DNA from: Sphingomonas_R arantia
GTDB taxonomy: Bacteria > Pseudomonadota > Alphaproteobacteria > Sphingomonadales > Sphingomonadaceae
Reading direction: 5' to 3'
NCBI RefSeq assembly: GCF_042682045.1
Contig: NZ_JBHUGS010000002.1
Span: forward strand, 930,001 to 994,000
DNA length: 64,000 bases
Below are positions 35,429 through 47,058 of this stretch, piece by piece. The position numbers and the translations under genes are program-made. Position 1 is the stretch's first letter. Each line of letters opens with the position of its first letter. Under the pieces are notes generated by a model. It did no database searches. It was given only the letters and a program-made list of their open reading frames with translations, and had not been told where the DNA came from.

Positions 35429-35671
35429 ATGAGCAGTCTCCATCTCGTTTTCGGCGGTCGCGTCTCCGATCCCCGCACTCTCGACTTCGTCGAGCTGCCC
35501 GCGATCGACTTCGTCGGCGTCTTCCCGAACTACAAGGCCGCCGAGGACGCATGGCGCGCCGCCGCGCAGCGCACGGTCGACGATGCCGAGATGAAATATG
35601 TGGTCGTCCCGCTCCAGCGGATGCTCGAACCCGCCGGAACCGCCGGCCAGCCTCCTCGCGAGGTCGGCTGA
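35429..35671 (+). CDS. DUF4170 family protein
   Basis: An 80-residue protein starting MSSLHLVFGGRVSDPRTLDF, then VGVFPNYKAAEDAWRAAAQR and DAEMKYVVVPL. This is the compact, highly conserved alphaproteobacterial DUF4170 pattern. Soluble, with no known function. 17 bp before the dioxygenase gene and probably in the same transcript. Confidence 0.88.
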   Translation: MSSLHLVFGGRVSDPRTLDFVELPAIDFVGVFPNYKAAEDAWRAAAQRTVDDAEMKYVVVPLQRMLEPAGTAGQPPREVG

Positions 35672-35688
35672 GTTCGCCGAGGTCGCTT

Positions 35689-36369
35689 ATGACTGAGCTG
35701 AGCGACCTCACGCTAAAACGCGACGGCGCTTCGCTTCATTCCGGCGCAGTCGCCGACGTTGTTCCCAACCTTTTGGCCGAACTCTCCTGGCTACCCACCG
35801 GACGCGCGGGTGTCCGCCTAACAGGCCACACCGCCCTTGCCACAATGCTGATGCCGTCCGGACGCATCGGCCGTCTTGCCGCCCGAGCACTCGACGCAGC
35901 CTGTCTCCCGGTCCGCGCCATCCTGTTCGACAAGAGCGCCGCCACAAACTGGGCGCTCGGCTGGCATCAGGATCGAACGATCGTCGTGAAAGAGCGTCAC
36001 GACATGCCGGGGTTCGGCCCGTGGACGATCAAGCAAGGCCTCCAGCACGTGGCCCCGCCCTTCGCTTACCTGTCAGCCATGGTCACCCTTCGGGTCCACC
36101 TCGACGACGTCTCGCCGGACAACGCCCCGCTCCGCATTGCCGCTGGTACGCACCGGCTCGGCCTATTGCCCGAGCCGGTCATTCCCGGTGTGGTCGCTCG
36201 ACATCCGCTGCATGACTGCACCGCCAAGGCAGGCGACGTCTGGATCTACGCGACGCCCATCCTGCACGCGTCCGACCGCGCAAAATCCGTGACGCGGCGG
36301 CGGGTCCTGCAAGTCGATTACAGTGCGAAGGCTCTCCCCAGCCCGCTCGAATGGCGCGGGATCGACTAA
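35689..36369 (+). CDS. Phytanoyl-CoA dioxygenase family protein
   Basis: A 226-residue Fe(II)/2-oxoglutarate oxygenase-like protein. The HxD pair is in GWHQDRTIVV, the distal His in TPILHASD, and an Arg follows in RRVLQVDY. The order and spacing suit the PhyH superfamily. The substrate is unknown. The start is the ATG at 35689; the longer upstream frame overlaps DUF4170 and is not similar. Confidence 0.8.
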   Translation: MTELSDLTLKRDGASLHSGAVADVVPNLLAELSWLPTGRAGVRLTGHTALATMLMPSGRIGRLAARALDAACLPVRAILFDKSAATNWALGWHQDRTIVVKERHDMPGFGPWTIKQGLQHVAPPFAYLSAMVTLRVHLDDVSPDNAPLRIAAGTHRLGLLPEPVIPGVVARHPLHDCTAKAGDVWIYATPILHASDRAKSVTRRRVLQVDYSAKALPSPLEWRGID

Positions 36370-36382
36370 CCCACCCCGGGCG

Positions 36383-37006
36383 TCAGGCCTTGCGCCAGTG
36401 CAGCCGCAACAGCGGCTTCGCCAGCAGCAGTCCCAGCAGGAACCCGCCGACATGCGCCGCCGCCGCGATCCGACCGCCGGACACCGTCGTCAGCCCGACA
36501 AGCAGCTGCAGCCCGATCCAGGCCGCCGCGAGCCACAGAACCTGCAGCGCGGCGCCCAGCCGCCCCTCGCGGAACCGCCCGCGCCGCTCGCCGTAAAGGA
36601 GCGCATAGGCGGCGAACAACGCCGACACCGCGCCGCTCGCACCGATCATCGGCGCCATCCCTGACGGATCAACGGCATATTGCGCGCCCGCTGCTGCATA
36701 AGCGCCGGTAACGTACAGGATCGCAATCCCCGGCCATCCGATCGACGGCTCGAGGTACCGCCCGCAGAACCCGAGCATCAGCATGTTGAAGGCGAGGTGG
36801 AAGATGCCCGCATGCACCAGCGTCGCGCTGAGCGGCGTCAGCCACACCGGTACCGCACCGCTCAGCGCCAAACCTCCGACCCGCGCCGGGATGAACCCCG
36901 CACTCACGGGAATGACATCACGCCACGGCCCGAGCGAGCCGACCGCCCACGCGACGACAGTCACTCCGACCAGGATCGCGGTCGCGCGTGCAGGCGGCAA
37001 CCGCAT
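36383..37006 (-). CDS. Rhomboid family intramembrane serine protease
   Basis: A 207-residue protein with six transmembrane helices. The catalytic Ser124 lies in GASGAVSAL (helix 4) and His185 in AAHVGGFLLG (helix 6). Asn74 and His70 in the HLAFNM segment complete the usual oxyanion environment. Substrates are unknown. It is last in the carA-rraB-carB-greA string, 31 bp behind greA. Confidence 0.92.
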   Translation of the reverse strand: MRLPPARATAILVGVTVVAWAVGSLGPWRDVIPVSAGFIPARVGGLALSGAVPVWLTPLSATLVHAGIFHLAFNMLMLGFCGRYLEPSIGWPGIAILYVTGAYAAAGAQYAVDPSGMAPMIGASGAVSALFAAYALLYGERRGRFREGRLGAALQVLWLAAAWIGLQLLVGLTTVSGGRIAAAAHVGGFLLGLLLAKPLLRLHWRKA

Positions 37007-37037
37007 ACCGATCAGCCCTTGTTACGGTCGGTCGAGA

Positions 37038-37514
37038 TCAGATGAACTCGATCTTCGACACGACATAATAACGATCGCCCGACGGGACGGTAACCTCGAT
37101 CTCGTCGTCGATCGTCCGCCCGATCAGCGCACGCCCCAACGGCGAATTATACGAGATGCGCCCGAGCTTCGCATCCGCCTCGGTCTGGCCGACCAGCTGA
37201 TACGTCACCGGCTTCTCGTCCTCGTCGATTAGGTGGACGGTCGCGCCGAACACCACCTTGTCGCCCGACAACGTCTTCGGATCGATCACCTGCGCACGGG
37301 ACAGCTTGTCCTCGATGTCGCCGATCATCGCTTCGATCTGGCCCTGCCGCTCCTTGGCGGCGTGATACTCGGCGTTTTCGGACAGATCGCCGTGCGCACG
37401 CGCTTCCTCGATCGAATCGATCACGCCCGGCCGTTCGGCTTTCAGAAGCGCGAGCTGGTCGCTGAGCATCTTCTGCCCTTCCGCCAGCATCGGCATCTTG
37501 TCGACGGTCGCCAT
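37038..37514 (-). CDS. greA: Transcription elongation factor GreA
   Basis: A 158-residue protein. The N-terminal antiparallel coiled coil ends in the acidic tip (HGDLSENAEYHAAKERQGQIE, whose D and E residues promote RNA cleavage by RNA polymerase). A C-terminal FKBP-like domain has SPLGRALIGR. It is 81 bp after carB on the same strand. Confidence 0.97.
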   Translation of the reverse strand: MATVDKMPMLAEGQKMLSDQLALLKAERPGVIDSIEEARAHGDLSENAEYHAAKERQGQIEAMIGDIEDKLSRAQVIDPKTLSGDKVVFGATVHLIDEDEKPVTYQLVGQTEADAKLGRISYNSPLGRALIGRTIDDEIEVTVPSGDRYYVVSKIEFI

Positions 37515-37595
37515 GAACCAAACCCTTTCGTACCATCGTCTTTACCGGCGCCGTCCCGCGTGGACGACGCCCTCACCTGTCCGCGTTGGGGGTGA

Positions 37596-40500
37596 TCAGA
37601 CGTTCAATCCCGGATAATATGCCTGCAACGGCCGCACTTCAAGGTTGCGGTCGCGCAACGCGGCGATCGCCCGCACCGTGGCGACGCTCGCCGCCGCGGT
37701 CGTGAAGTACGGAACGCGGTGCTTCAGCGCCGCCCGCCGGATCGACGCGCTGTCCTGCAACGACTGCCAGCCTTCGGTGGTGTTGAACACCAGAGCGATG
37801 CCGCCGTCGATGATCCGGTCGACGATGTGCGGCCGCCCCTGCGCCACTTTATTGACGACCTCCACCGGCACGTCGTGCGCCTTCAGATACGCCGCCGTCC
37901 CGTCGGTCGCGACCAGGCGGAAGCCGAGCGAGACCAAGTCGCGCGCCGCATCCAGGATCACCGGCTTGTCGCCCTCCTTGACCGACACGAAGACCGTCCC
38001 CGTCAGCGGCAGGACGACGCCCGCTCCAAGCTGCGCCTTGGCGAAGGCGGTCGGGAAATCGCGGTCGATTCCCATGACTTCGCCGGTGCTCTTCATCTCC
38101 GGCGACAGGACCGGATCGACGCCGGGGAACCGGTTGAACGGGAACACCGCCTCCTTCACCGCAACATGCGCGATGCGCCGGTCGATCGGTTGCAGGTCGG
38201 CCAGCATCTCGCCCGCCATCACGCGCGCTGCGATTTTCGCCACCGGCACGCCGATCGCCTTCGCGACAAACGGCACCGTCCGGCTGGCGCGCGGATTGAC
38301 CTCGATCAGATAAACCGCGCCGTCCTTGACCGCGAACTGGATGTTCATCAGCCCGCGGACCTTCAGCGCGTGCGCCAGAACGACCGTCTGCCGCTCGATC
38401 TCCGCGATCGTCTCGTCGGACAGGCTGTACGGCGGCAGCGAACAAGCGCTGTCGCCCGAATGGACGCCGGCCTCCTCGATATGCTGCATCACGCCGGCGA
38501 CCACCACGTCGGTCCCGTCGCACAGCGCGTCGACATCGACCTCGATCGCATCGCGCAGATACTGGTCGATCAGCACGGGGGACTCGCCCGACACCTGCAC
38601 CGCGGTCGCGATATAGGTCTCCAGCTGCGCCGGCCCGTCGACGATCTCCATCGCGCGCCCGCCCAGGACATAGCTTGGCCGCATCAGCACCGGATAGCCG
38701 ATCCGCTCCGCCACCGCGATCGCCTCCTCCAGGCTGCGCGCGATGCCGTTCGCCGGCTGCAACAGCTTAAGCGAGGAGATCAGGTCGGCGAACCGCTCGC
38801 GGTCCTCGGCCAGATCGATCGCATCCGGGCTGGTCCCCAGGATCGGAATCCCCGCCGCGGCCAGTTCCGCCGCCAGTTTCAGCGGCGTCTGCCCGCCGAA
38901 CTGCACGATCACGCCGACCAGCGTTCCGTTCGACTGCTCGACATGCAGGATCTCCAGCACGTCCTCCGCGGTCAGCGGCTCGAAATACAACCGGTCCGAC
39001 GTGTCGTAATCGGTCGACACCGTCTCCGGGTTGCAGTTGATCATGATCGTCTCGTACCCGGCGCCGCCCTGGGCCTCGGACCCGAGCGCGAAGCATGCGT
39101 GGCAGCAGCAATAGTCGAACTCGATCCCCTGCCCGATCCGGTTCGGACCGCCGCCCAGGATGACGATCTTGCGCTTGTCCGAAGGCTGCGCCTCGTTCTC
39201 CGCCTCGTCGAACGTCGGCGCTTCGTAGGTCGAGTACATATACGGCGTCTTGGCCTCGAACTCGGCCGCGCAGGTGTCGATCCGCTTGAACACCGGCCGC
39301 ACGCCCAGCTTGTGGCGAAGCGCACGCACCTCCTGCTCGGTCACGCCGCCGGTCATCGCCTTCATCACGTCGTGGATCAGCCCCGATCCGCGCGCCTGCG
39401 CCCGGTCCATGCCGCGCAGATTGGCCGATTGCAGCGCCAGGAACGCCAGCCGCTTGTCGGAAAAGCCCATCGCCTTCAGCCGGCGCATGCCGGCCGCGTC
39501 GTTCGGCAACCCGTCGCGCGAAACCTGTTCCTCCGCGCGAATGATCGCCGCCATCTGCTCCATGAACCACGGATCGTAGCGCGCGATGCGGCACACATCG
39601 TCGACCGTGAACCCCTCGCGCATCGCCTGCGCCGCAACCAGCAGCCGGTCCGGCGTCGGCCGCGACAGCGCCGCTTCGATCACGTCGCGCCGCGCTCCGC
39701 GAAGATGCTCGACAAAATTGAGCCCGGACAACCCGGTCTCCAGACCGCGCAGCGCCTTCTGCAGGCTCTCCTGGAAATTGCGCCCGATTGCCATGACTTC
39801 GCCGACGCTCTTCATTGCCGTCGACAACAGATCGTCCGCGCCTTTGAACTTCTCGAACGCGAAACGCGGGATCTTGGTCACGACATAATCGATCGTCGGT
39901 TCGAACGCCGCGGGGGTCGCACCCGTGATATCGTTGTCGATCTCGTCCAGCGTGTAGCCGACCGCCAGCTTGGCCGCGACCTTCGCGATCGGGAAGCCCG
40001 TCGCCTTCGACGCCAGCGCGGACGACCGCGACACGCGCGGGTTCATCTCGATCACCACCAGTCGCCCGGACTTCGGATCAACTGCGAACTGGACGTTGGA
40101 ACCGCCTGTTTCGACGCCGATTTCCCGCAAAACCGCGATCGATGCATTGCGCATGATCTGGTATTCCTTGTCGGTCAGCGTCAGCGCGGGGGCGACCGTG
40201 ATCGAGTCCCCCGTATGGACGCCCATCGGGTCCAGATTCTCGATCGAGCAGATGATGATGCAGTTGTCGTTCCGGTCCCGGACGACCTCCATCTCATATT
40301 CCTTCCACCCCAGCACCGACTCTTCGATCAGCACTTCGGTGGTGGGCGATGCATCGAGCCCGCCGGTCACGATCGCGATGAACTCCTCGCGATTATAGGC
40401 GATGCCGCCACCCGTGCCGCCCATCGTGAAGGATGGCCGGATGATCGCCGGCAACCCGACCGTATCGATCAGCGCCAGCGCCTCGTCGACGGTATGGGCC

Positions 40501-40943
40501 ACGTCCGACCGCGGGCTTTCCAGCCCGATCTTGTCCATCGCCTGCCGGAACTTCAGCCGATCCTCCGCCTTGTCGATCGCCTCGGCATCCGCGCCGATCA
40601 TGACGCAGCCATATTTCGCCAGCGTCCCGTCGCGGTCCAGCGCTAACGCCGTGTTCAGCGCGGTCTGCCCGCCCATCGTCGGCAGGACGGCGTCGGGCCG
40701 CTCCTTCTCGATGATCTTGGCGACGATCTCGGGCGTGATCGGCTCGACATAGGTCGCGTCCGCCATGTCCGGATCGGTCATGATCGTGGCGGGGTTGGAG
40801 TTCACCAGAATGATCCGGTAACCCTCCTCTTTCAATGCCTTGACCGCCTGAGTTCCGGAATAGTCGAACTCGCACGCCTGCCCGATCACGATCGGCCCCG
40901 CGCCGATGATCAGGATGCTCGATATGTCGGTGCGCTTCGGCAT
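37596..40943 (-). CDS. carB: Carbamoyl-phosphate synthase large subunit
   Basis: A 1115-residue enzyme for pyrimidine and arginine precursors. Two tandem ATP-grasp halves are visible (IIGAGPIVIGQACEFDYSG at the start, GGGPNRIGQGIEFDYC in the middle), along with ITVAPALTLTD and ETGGSNVQFAV segments. The C-terminal allosteric domain includes FVSVKEGDKP. A small insertion after the mid-protein CCCHACFAL segment makes it a little longer than E. coli CarB. It follows the rraB-like gene by 3 bp. Confidence 0.98.
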   Translation of the reverse strand: MPKRTDISSILIIGAGPIVIGQACEFDYSGTQAVKALKEEGYRIILVNSNPATIMTDPDMADATYVEPITPEIVAKIIEKERPDAVLPTMGGQTALNTALALDRDGTLAKYGCVMIGADAEAIDKAEDRLKFRQAMDKIGLESPRSDVAHTVDEALALIDTVGLPAIIRPSFTMGGTGGGIAYNREEFIAIVTGGLDASPTTEVLIEESVLGWKEYEMEVVRDRNDNCIIICSIENLDPMGVHTGDSITVAPALTLTDKEYQIMRNASIAVLREIGVETGGSNVQFAVDPKSGRLVVIEMNPRVSRSSALASKATGFPIAKVAAKLAVGYTLDEIDNDITGATPAAFEPTIDYVVTKIPRFAFEKFKGADDLLSTAMKSVGEVMAIGRNFQESLQKALRGLETGLSGLNFVEHLRGARRDVIEAALSRPTPDRLLVAAQAMREGFTVDDVCRIARYDPWFMEQMAAIIRAEEQVSRDGLPNDAAGMRRLKAMGFSDKRLAFLALQSANLRGMDRAQARGSGLIHDVMKAMTGGVTEQEVRALRHKLGVRPVFKRIDTCAAEFEAKTPYMYSTYEAPTFDEAENEAQPSDKRKIVILGGGPNRIGQGIEFDYCCCHACFALGSEAQGGAGYETIMINCNPETVSTDYDTSDRLYFEPLTAEDVLEILHVEQSNGTLVGVIVQFGGQTPLKLAAELAAAGIPILGTSPDAIDLAEDRERFADLISSLKLLQPANGIARSLEEAIAVAERIGYPVLMRPSYVLGGRAMEIVDGPAQLETYIATAVQVSGESPVLIDQYLRDAIEVDVDALCDGTDVVVAGVMQHIEEAGVHSGDSACSLPPYSLSDETIAEIERQTVVLAHALKVRGLMNIQFAVKDGAVYLIEVNPRASRTVPFVAKAIGVPVAKIAARVMAGEMLADLQPIDRRIAHVAVKEAVFPFNRFPGVDPVLSPEMKSTGEVMGIDRDFPTAFAKAQLGAGVVLPLTGTVFVSVKEGDKPVILDAARDLVSLGFRLVATDGTAAYLKAHDVPVEVVNKVAQGRPHIVDRIIDGGIALVFNTTEGWQSLQDSASIRRAALKHRVPYFTTAAASVATVRAIAALRDRNLEVRPLQAYYPGLNV

Positions 40944-40946
40944 GGC

Positions 40947-41294
40947 TCAGTGATCCGTCCCGGCTTCCAGATGGCAGCCCCAGCCATCATAGGTGACGCC
41001 GTATTTCTCGGCGATTTCCAGCATCCCGGCGGTCAGCGCGTGGATCAGCTCGCGCGTGATCGCCTGCTCGCGCACGACTTCCAGCACATGCTCGCCGTCG
41101 TCGCCCTCATACACCTCGTCCGCGTCCCAGCCCTGCGCTTCGAGCGCGTCGGCCAGCGCCTCAAGCTTCTCCGGATCGCCGACGAAGCCGACGTCGACGT
41201 CGCGCGGGATCTCGTGCCGGTCGCCATCGCCCGCCAGATGCTCGAGCAGCGTATCATCTTCGGCGAAATGCTCGGCCAGTTGCTCGTCGGTCAT
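40947..41294 (-). CDS. RraB-family protein (putative ribonuclease E inhibitor)
   Basis: A 115-residue acidic protein. The sequence DREHEIPRDVDVGFV-like entry, EALADALEAQGW and the late YDGWGCHLEAG match the RraB fold, which binds and dampens RNase E in E. coli. It lies between carA and carB with short gaps (26 and 3 bp), so all three share a transcript. A role in carAB mRNA control is possible but unproven. Confidence 0.8.
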   Translation of the reverse strand: MTDEQLAEHFAEDDTLLEHLAGDGDRHEIPRDVDVGFVGDPEKLEALADALEAQGWDADEVYEGDDGEHVLEVVREQAITRELIHALTAGMLEIAEKYGVTYDGWGCHLEAGTDH

Positions 41295-41320
41295 CGTCTT
41301 TCTCCAGTCGGAGGAATGGC

Positions 41321-42490
41321 TTAGGCGGCAGACTTCAGCTGCGCCACGAACTGTTCGAACAGGTAATGGCTGTCCTGCGGGCCGGGGCTCGCCTCCGGAT
41401 GATACTGCACCGAGAAGGCCGGTTTGTCGGTCAGCCTCAGCCCCGCGAGCGACCCGTCGAACAGCGACACATGCGTCGCCTCGGCGTTCGCAGGCAGCGA
41501 GTTGGCATCCACCGCGAACCCGTGGTTCATGCTGGTGATCTCCACCTTGCCGTCCGACGTGCGCTTCACCGGGTGGTTCGCCCCGCGATGCCCCTGATGC
41601 ATCTTCGACGTCGTGGCACCCACCGCCAGCCCGAGCAGCTGATGCCCCAGGCAGATGCCGAAGATCGGCTTGCCCACCGCTAGCAGTTCCTGGATCACCG
41701 GCACCGCATAGATGCCGGTCGCCGCCGGATCGCCCGGCCCGTTCGACAGGAACACGCCGTCCGGCCGATGCGCCATGACCTCGTCATAGGTCGCGGTCGC
41801 CGGCACCACCGTCACGCGGGCACCGGCCGCGACCAGGTTGCGCAGGATGTTGCGCTTCAGCCCGTAATCGATCGCCACGACATGCGGCCCCTCCGGGTTC
41901 GCCGCGTGCGTCGCGTAGCCCTCGCCCAGCGTCCACAGCCCGTCGTCCCAGCGATAACTCTGCGTCGACGACACGTCGCGTGCCAGGTCCATCCCCTCCA
42001 GCCCCGGCCAGGCCTGCGCCTGCGCTCGCAGCGCGTCGAGGTCGAACACCCCGTCGGCGGCATGCGCGATCACCGCATTGGGCGCGCCGTGGATGCGGAT
42101 CGCGCGGGTCAGTGCGCGCGTGTCGATCCCCGATAGGCCGATCCGACCCTGCCCGCGCAGCCAGGCGTCGAACCGCTGCGTGCTGCGGAAATTGCTCGGG
42201 TCGGTCACGTCCTCGCGTACGATGCAGCCGAGCGCGTGCGGGTTGATCGCTTCGACATCCTCCATGTTCGCACCGACATTGCCGATGTGCGGGAATGTGA
42301 ACGTCACGATCTGCCCGGCATAGGACGGGTCGGTCATCACCTCCTGATATCCGGTGATGGCGGTGTTGAAGCATACTTCGCCCACGGCAGCGCCCTCGGC
42401 GCCGAAGCCGCGGCCCCAGATGGTCTTGCCATCGGCAAGAACGAGCACGCCGGTCGCGCCATCGGGGCGCGCAGGATCGGTCTCGGCCAC
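41321..42490 (-). CDS. carA: Carbamoyl-phosphate synthase small subunit (glutaminase)
   Basis: A 389-residue class I amidotransferase that supplies ammonia to CarB. The nucleophile Cys is in IFGICLGHQLLGLA. The His/Glu pair is in VQYHPEASPGP. The N-terminal dimer domain has CFNTAITGYQEVMTDPSY. The start is the GTG at 42490, which has AAAGGAG seven bases upstream; an extension to 42547 lacks similarity. First gene of the operon. Confidence 0.96.
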   Translation of the reverse strand: MAETDPARPDGATGVLVLADGKTIWGRGFGAEGAAVGEVCFNTAITGYQEVMTDPSYAGQIVTFTFPHIGNVGANMEDVEAINPHALGCIVREDVTDPSNFRSTQRFDAWLRGQGRIGLSGIDTRALTRAIRIHGAPNAVIAHAADGVFDLDALRAQAQAWPGLEGMDLARDVSSTQSYRWDDGLWTLGEGYATHAANPEGPHVVAIDYGLKRNILRNLVAAGARVTVVPATATYDEVMAHRPDGVFLSNGPGDPAATGIYAVPVIQELLAVGKPIFGICLGHQLLGLAVGATTSKMHQGHRGANHPVKRTSDGKVEITSMNHGFAVDANSLPANAEATHVSLFDGSLAGLRLTDKPAFSVQYHPEASPGPQDSHYLFEQFVAQLKSAA

Positions 42491-42531
42491 AGGCGGGCTC
42501 CTTTGTTGATGTCGGCGGGTAAGGCGGCGTC

Positions 42532-42560
42532 GCACTACGGACAGCAAGCCGGGGGGTCAA
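42532..42560 (-). promoter_or_regulatory. Candidate promoter for carA
   Basis: On the minus strand, TTGACC (42560-42555) is followed 17 nt later by TAGTGC (42537-42532). The -35 is good and the -10 weak. It lies 41 bp upstream of the GTG start in the carA/yqeY divergent gap. Confidence 0.3.
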
Positions 42561-42624
42561 TGTCTATCAAATTTAGCGGCTTTGCGCTAACCCGTCCGCT
42601 TTCCCGGACAAACGCCGAGGCTCC

Positions 42625-43080
42625 ATGATTCGAGACGATATCGCAGCGGCGCAGATTGCCGCGATGAAGGCCCGTGACAAGGGCACGGTGGACGCCACGC
42701 GACTGATCCAGGCCGCGATCAAGAACCGCGACATCGAACTGCGCACCGCCACGACCATGCCGGACGACAACCTGATGGTCACCGAAGTGCTCGGCAAGAT
42801 GATCAAGCAGCGCCGCGAATCGATCGACATGTTCGAAAAAGGTGGCCGCCCGGAACTCGCCGCCAACGAAGCGGCCGAGGTCGCCGTGATCGAACGCTTC
42901 CTGCCGACCCAGATGACCGAGGAAGAAGCCACCGCCGCGATCGACGCGGTCGCGACCGAACTCGGCGCGACGTCGGTCAAGGACATGGGTCGCGTCATGG
43001 CCGCGGTGAAGGCCGCGCATGCCGGCAAGATGGACATGGCGCGCGCCAGCGCGCTGGTGAAGGCGCGGCTGGCCGGGTGA
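42625..43080 (+). CDS. GatB/YqeY domain-containing protein
   Basis: A 151-residue helical protein with MIRDDIAAAQIAAMKARDKG, then LGKMIKQRRESIDMFEKGGR, IERFLPTQMTEEEA and KDMGRVMAAVKA, the YqeY pattern shared with the C-terminus of GatB. It may assist tRNA-dependent amidation; its true role is uncertain. It sits just before dnaG-rpoD, the usual place in many proteobacteria. Confidence 0.93.
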   Translation: MIRDDIAAAQIAAMKARDKGTVDATRLIQAAIKNRDIELRTATTMPDDNLMVTEVLGKMIKQRRESIDMFEKGGRPELAANEAAEVAVIERFLPTQMTEEEATAAIDAVATELGATSVKDMGRVMAAVKAAHAGKMDMARASALVKARLAG

Positions 43081-43093
43081 AGGGCGTGCCCGC

Positions 43094-44965
43094 ATGAGTC
43101 TCACCCCGCAATGGCTGGACGAACTGCGCGCCCGCACCACGCTCAGCACGCTGATCGGCCGCACGGTCAAGCTGCAGAAGGCGGGCCGCGAATATCGCGC
43201 CTGCTGCCCCTTTCATCAGGAAAAGTCGCCGAGCTTCTACGTCAATGACGAGAAGGGCTTCTACCACTGCTTCGGCTGCTCCGCGCACGGCGACGCGATC
43301 AAGTTCCTGACCGAGGCGCAGGGCCTGCCCTTCATGGATGCGGTCAAGGAACTGGCCGCCACCGCCGGCATGGAAGTGCCCGCCAACGACCCACGCAGCG
43401 CGGAGCGCCAGGCGCGCGCGATGGGCCTGCACGATGCCGTCGCCGCCGCCGCCACCTGGTTCACCGCCCAACTCGCCACGCCAGAGGCGGCGCATGCCCG
43501 CGCCTACATGGCCAAGCGCGGTGTCACGCCGGCGCAAGCACAGGCCTTCGGGTTCGGCTACGCGCCCGACGCGCGCAATCGGCTCAAGACCGCGCTTGCC
43601 GAATATGGCGTGCCGATGCTGGTCGAGGCCGGGCTGCTGATCCAGGTCGAGGACAAGGATCCCTATGACCGGTTCCGCGGCCGGCTGATCATCCCGATCC
43701 GCGACCAGCGCGGGCGGCCGATCGCGTTCGGCGGTCGCATCCTGGGCGACGGCGAGCCCAAGTACCTCAACTCCCCCGAAACCCCGCTGTTCGACAAGGG
43801 TCGCACGCTCTTCAACATCGACCGGGCGGGCGCCGCCGCGCGCAAGGCGGACCGGGTCGTGGTGGTCGAAGGCTATATGGACGTCGTCGCCCTCGACCGC
43901 GCCGGCATCGGTGAGGCGGTCGCCCCGCTCGGCACCGCGCTGACCGAAAGCCAGCTCGAACGGTTGTGGAAGATGGCCGACACGCCGATCCTCTGCTTCG
44001 ACGGCGACAGCGCGGGGCAGAAGGCGGCCGCACGCGCCGCGATCCGCGCGCTCCCATTGGTCCAGCCCGGCCGCACGCTGCGTTTCGCGACGCTCCCCGC
44101 CGGCCAGGACCCGGACGACCTCCTCGCCAACGGCGGCCGCGCCGCGCTCGATGCCGTGCTGGAAAAAGCCGAGTCGCTCGCCGCCCGGCTCTGGTCGCTG
44201 GAGGAGAAGGCCGCACCGCTCGACACGCCGGAGGCCCGCGCCGGCCTGCGTCGTCGGCTGGCCGATCACGCCGCCACGATTGCCGACCGCGACGTCCGCG
44301 AACAATATCAGGCCGATTTCCGCGAACGGTTCGACGCCCTGTTCCAGCGATCGTCGGGCCAGTTCAACCAGTGGAGCGGTGCTCCCTCCGCCCGCGGCAC
44401 CTGGAAGCCCGGCCGCGGCTTCATCCCCCCGCCCCGTCCGGTCACCGACCGCGCCCGCGCGATCGGCAACGATGGCGTAACGCAGATGGTCGTCGCCGCG
44501 ATCCTGTCGGGCGTCCTGCGCCACCCCGCGGTGCTCCACGCCCATACCGAGGCGCTCGCCGCCCTCCCGATCCACGATCGCCGGCTGGGCGCGATCCGCG
44601 ATGCGATGCTGGAGGCCGCGTTCGATTCGCAAGCGCTTGAAAGCGGCGGGCTTGCCCTCATATTGCGTAAAGGTGGCCATGAGGCCGTATCGGGAGAGCT
44701 GATCCGGACGAACGGTCTTGCCTTTTCCTTCCTCCGCGGCAATGCCGACCCGGATCGTGCAATGCGCGATCTGGGGGCAGTCATAGAAGCGGTGGTGGAA
44801 CGCGCCGAACTGGAAGCCGCGCTCGACCGGGCAACCGATCGGTTCAAGGCGAACCCGGACGACGAGGCAGCGTTTGCCGAACAGTTGCGATTGGGCGCGG
44901 CACGCAATGCCGCCGCCGAAGCGCTGGCTACACTGGTGGCGGACCAGGACGGCCTCGGTAATTGA
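43094..44965 (+). CDS. dnaG: DNA primase
   Basis: A 623-residue primase. The CHC2 zinc finger uses Cys38, His41, Cys59 and Cys62. The RNA-polymerase core follows, with the Toprim motif VVVEGYMDVVAL and later CFDGDSAG. The C-terminal ~150 residues form the helicase-binding domain. It makes RNA primers for replication. 13 bp after yqeY and 18 bp before rpoD, so part of a macromolecular-synthesis operon without rpsU. Confidence 0.97.
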   Translation: MSLTPQWLDELRARTTLSTLIGRTVKLQKAGREYRACCPFHQEKSPSFYVNDEKGFYHCFGCSAHGDAIKFLTEAQGLPFMDAVKELAATAGMEVPANDPRSAERQARAMGLHDAVAAAATWFTAQLATPEAAHARAYMAKRGVTPAQAQAFGFGYAPDARNRLKTALAEYGVPMLVEAGLLIQVEDKDPYDRFRGRLIIPIRDQRGRPIAFGGRILGDGEPKYLNSPETPLFDKGRTLFNIDRAGAAARKADRVVVVEGYMDVVALDRAGIGEAVAPLGTALTESQLERLWKMADTPILCFDGDSAGQKAAARAAIRALPLVQPGRTLRFATLPAGQDPDDLLANGGRAALDAVLEKAESLAARLWSLEEKAAPLDTPEARAGLRRRLADHAATIADRDVREQYQADFRERFDALFQRSSGQFNQWSGAPSARGTWKPGRGFIPPPRPVTDRARAIGNDGVTQMVVAAILSGVLRHPAVLHAHTEALAALPIHDRRLGAIRDAMLEAAFDSQALESGGLALILRKGGHEAVSGELIRTNGLAFSFLRGNADPDRAMRDLGAVIEAVVERAELEAALDRATDRFKANPDDEAAFAEQLRLGAARNAAAEALATLVADQDGLGN

Positions 44966-44983
44966 GATAGGGTATCGGACGGC

Positions 44984-47002
<2,019 letters not shown>

Positions 47003-47027
47003 GTCGGAGCCGAATCTCATACCGAAG

Positions 47028-47058
47028 GGGCCGCTCATCCACGATGGGCGGCCCTTTT
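47028..47058 (+). terminator. Rho-independent terminator of rpoD
   Basis: An 11-bp stem (47028-47038 with 47044-47054, one G:U pair) with a short loop, followed by TTTT. Confidence 0.88.

Noticed and set aside
37719..40646. 975-codon plus-strand open frame opposite carB
   Set aside because: Antisense shadow of carB, rich in Arg/His/Asp with no protein character.
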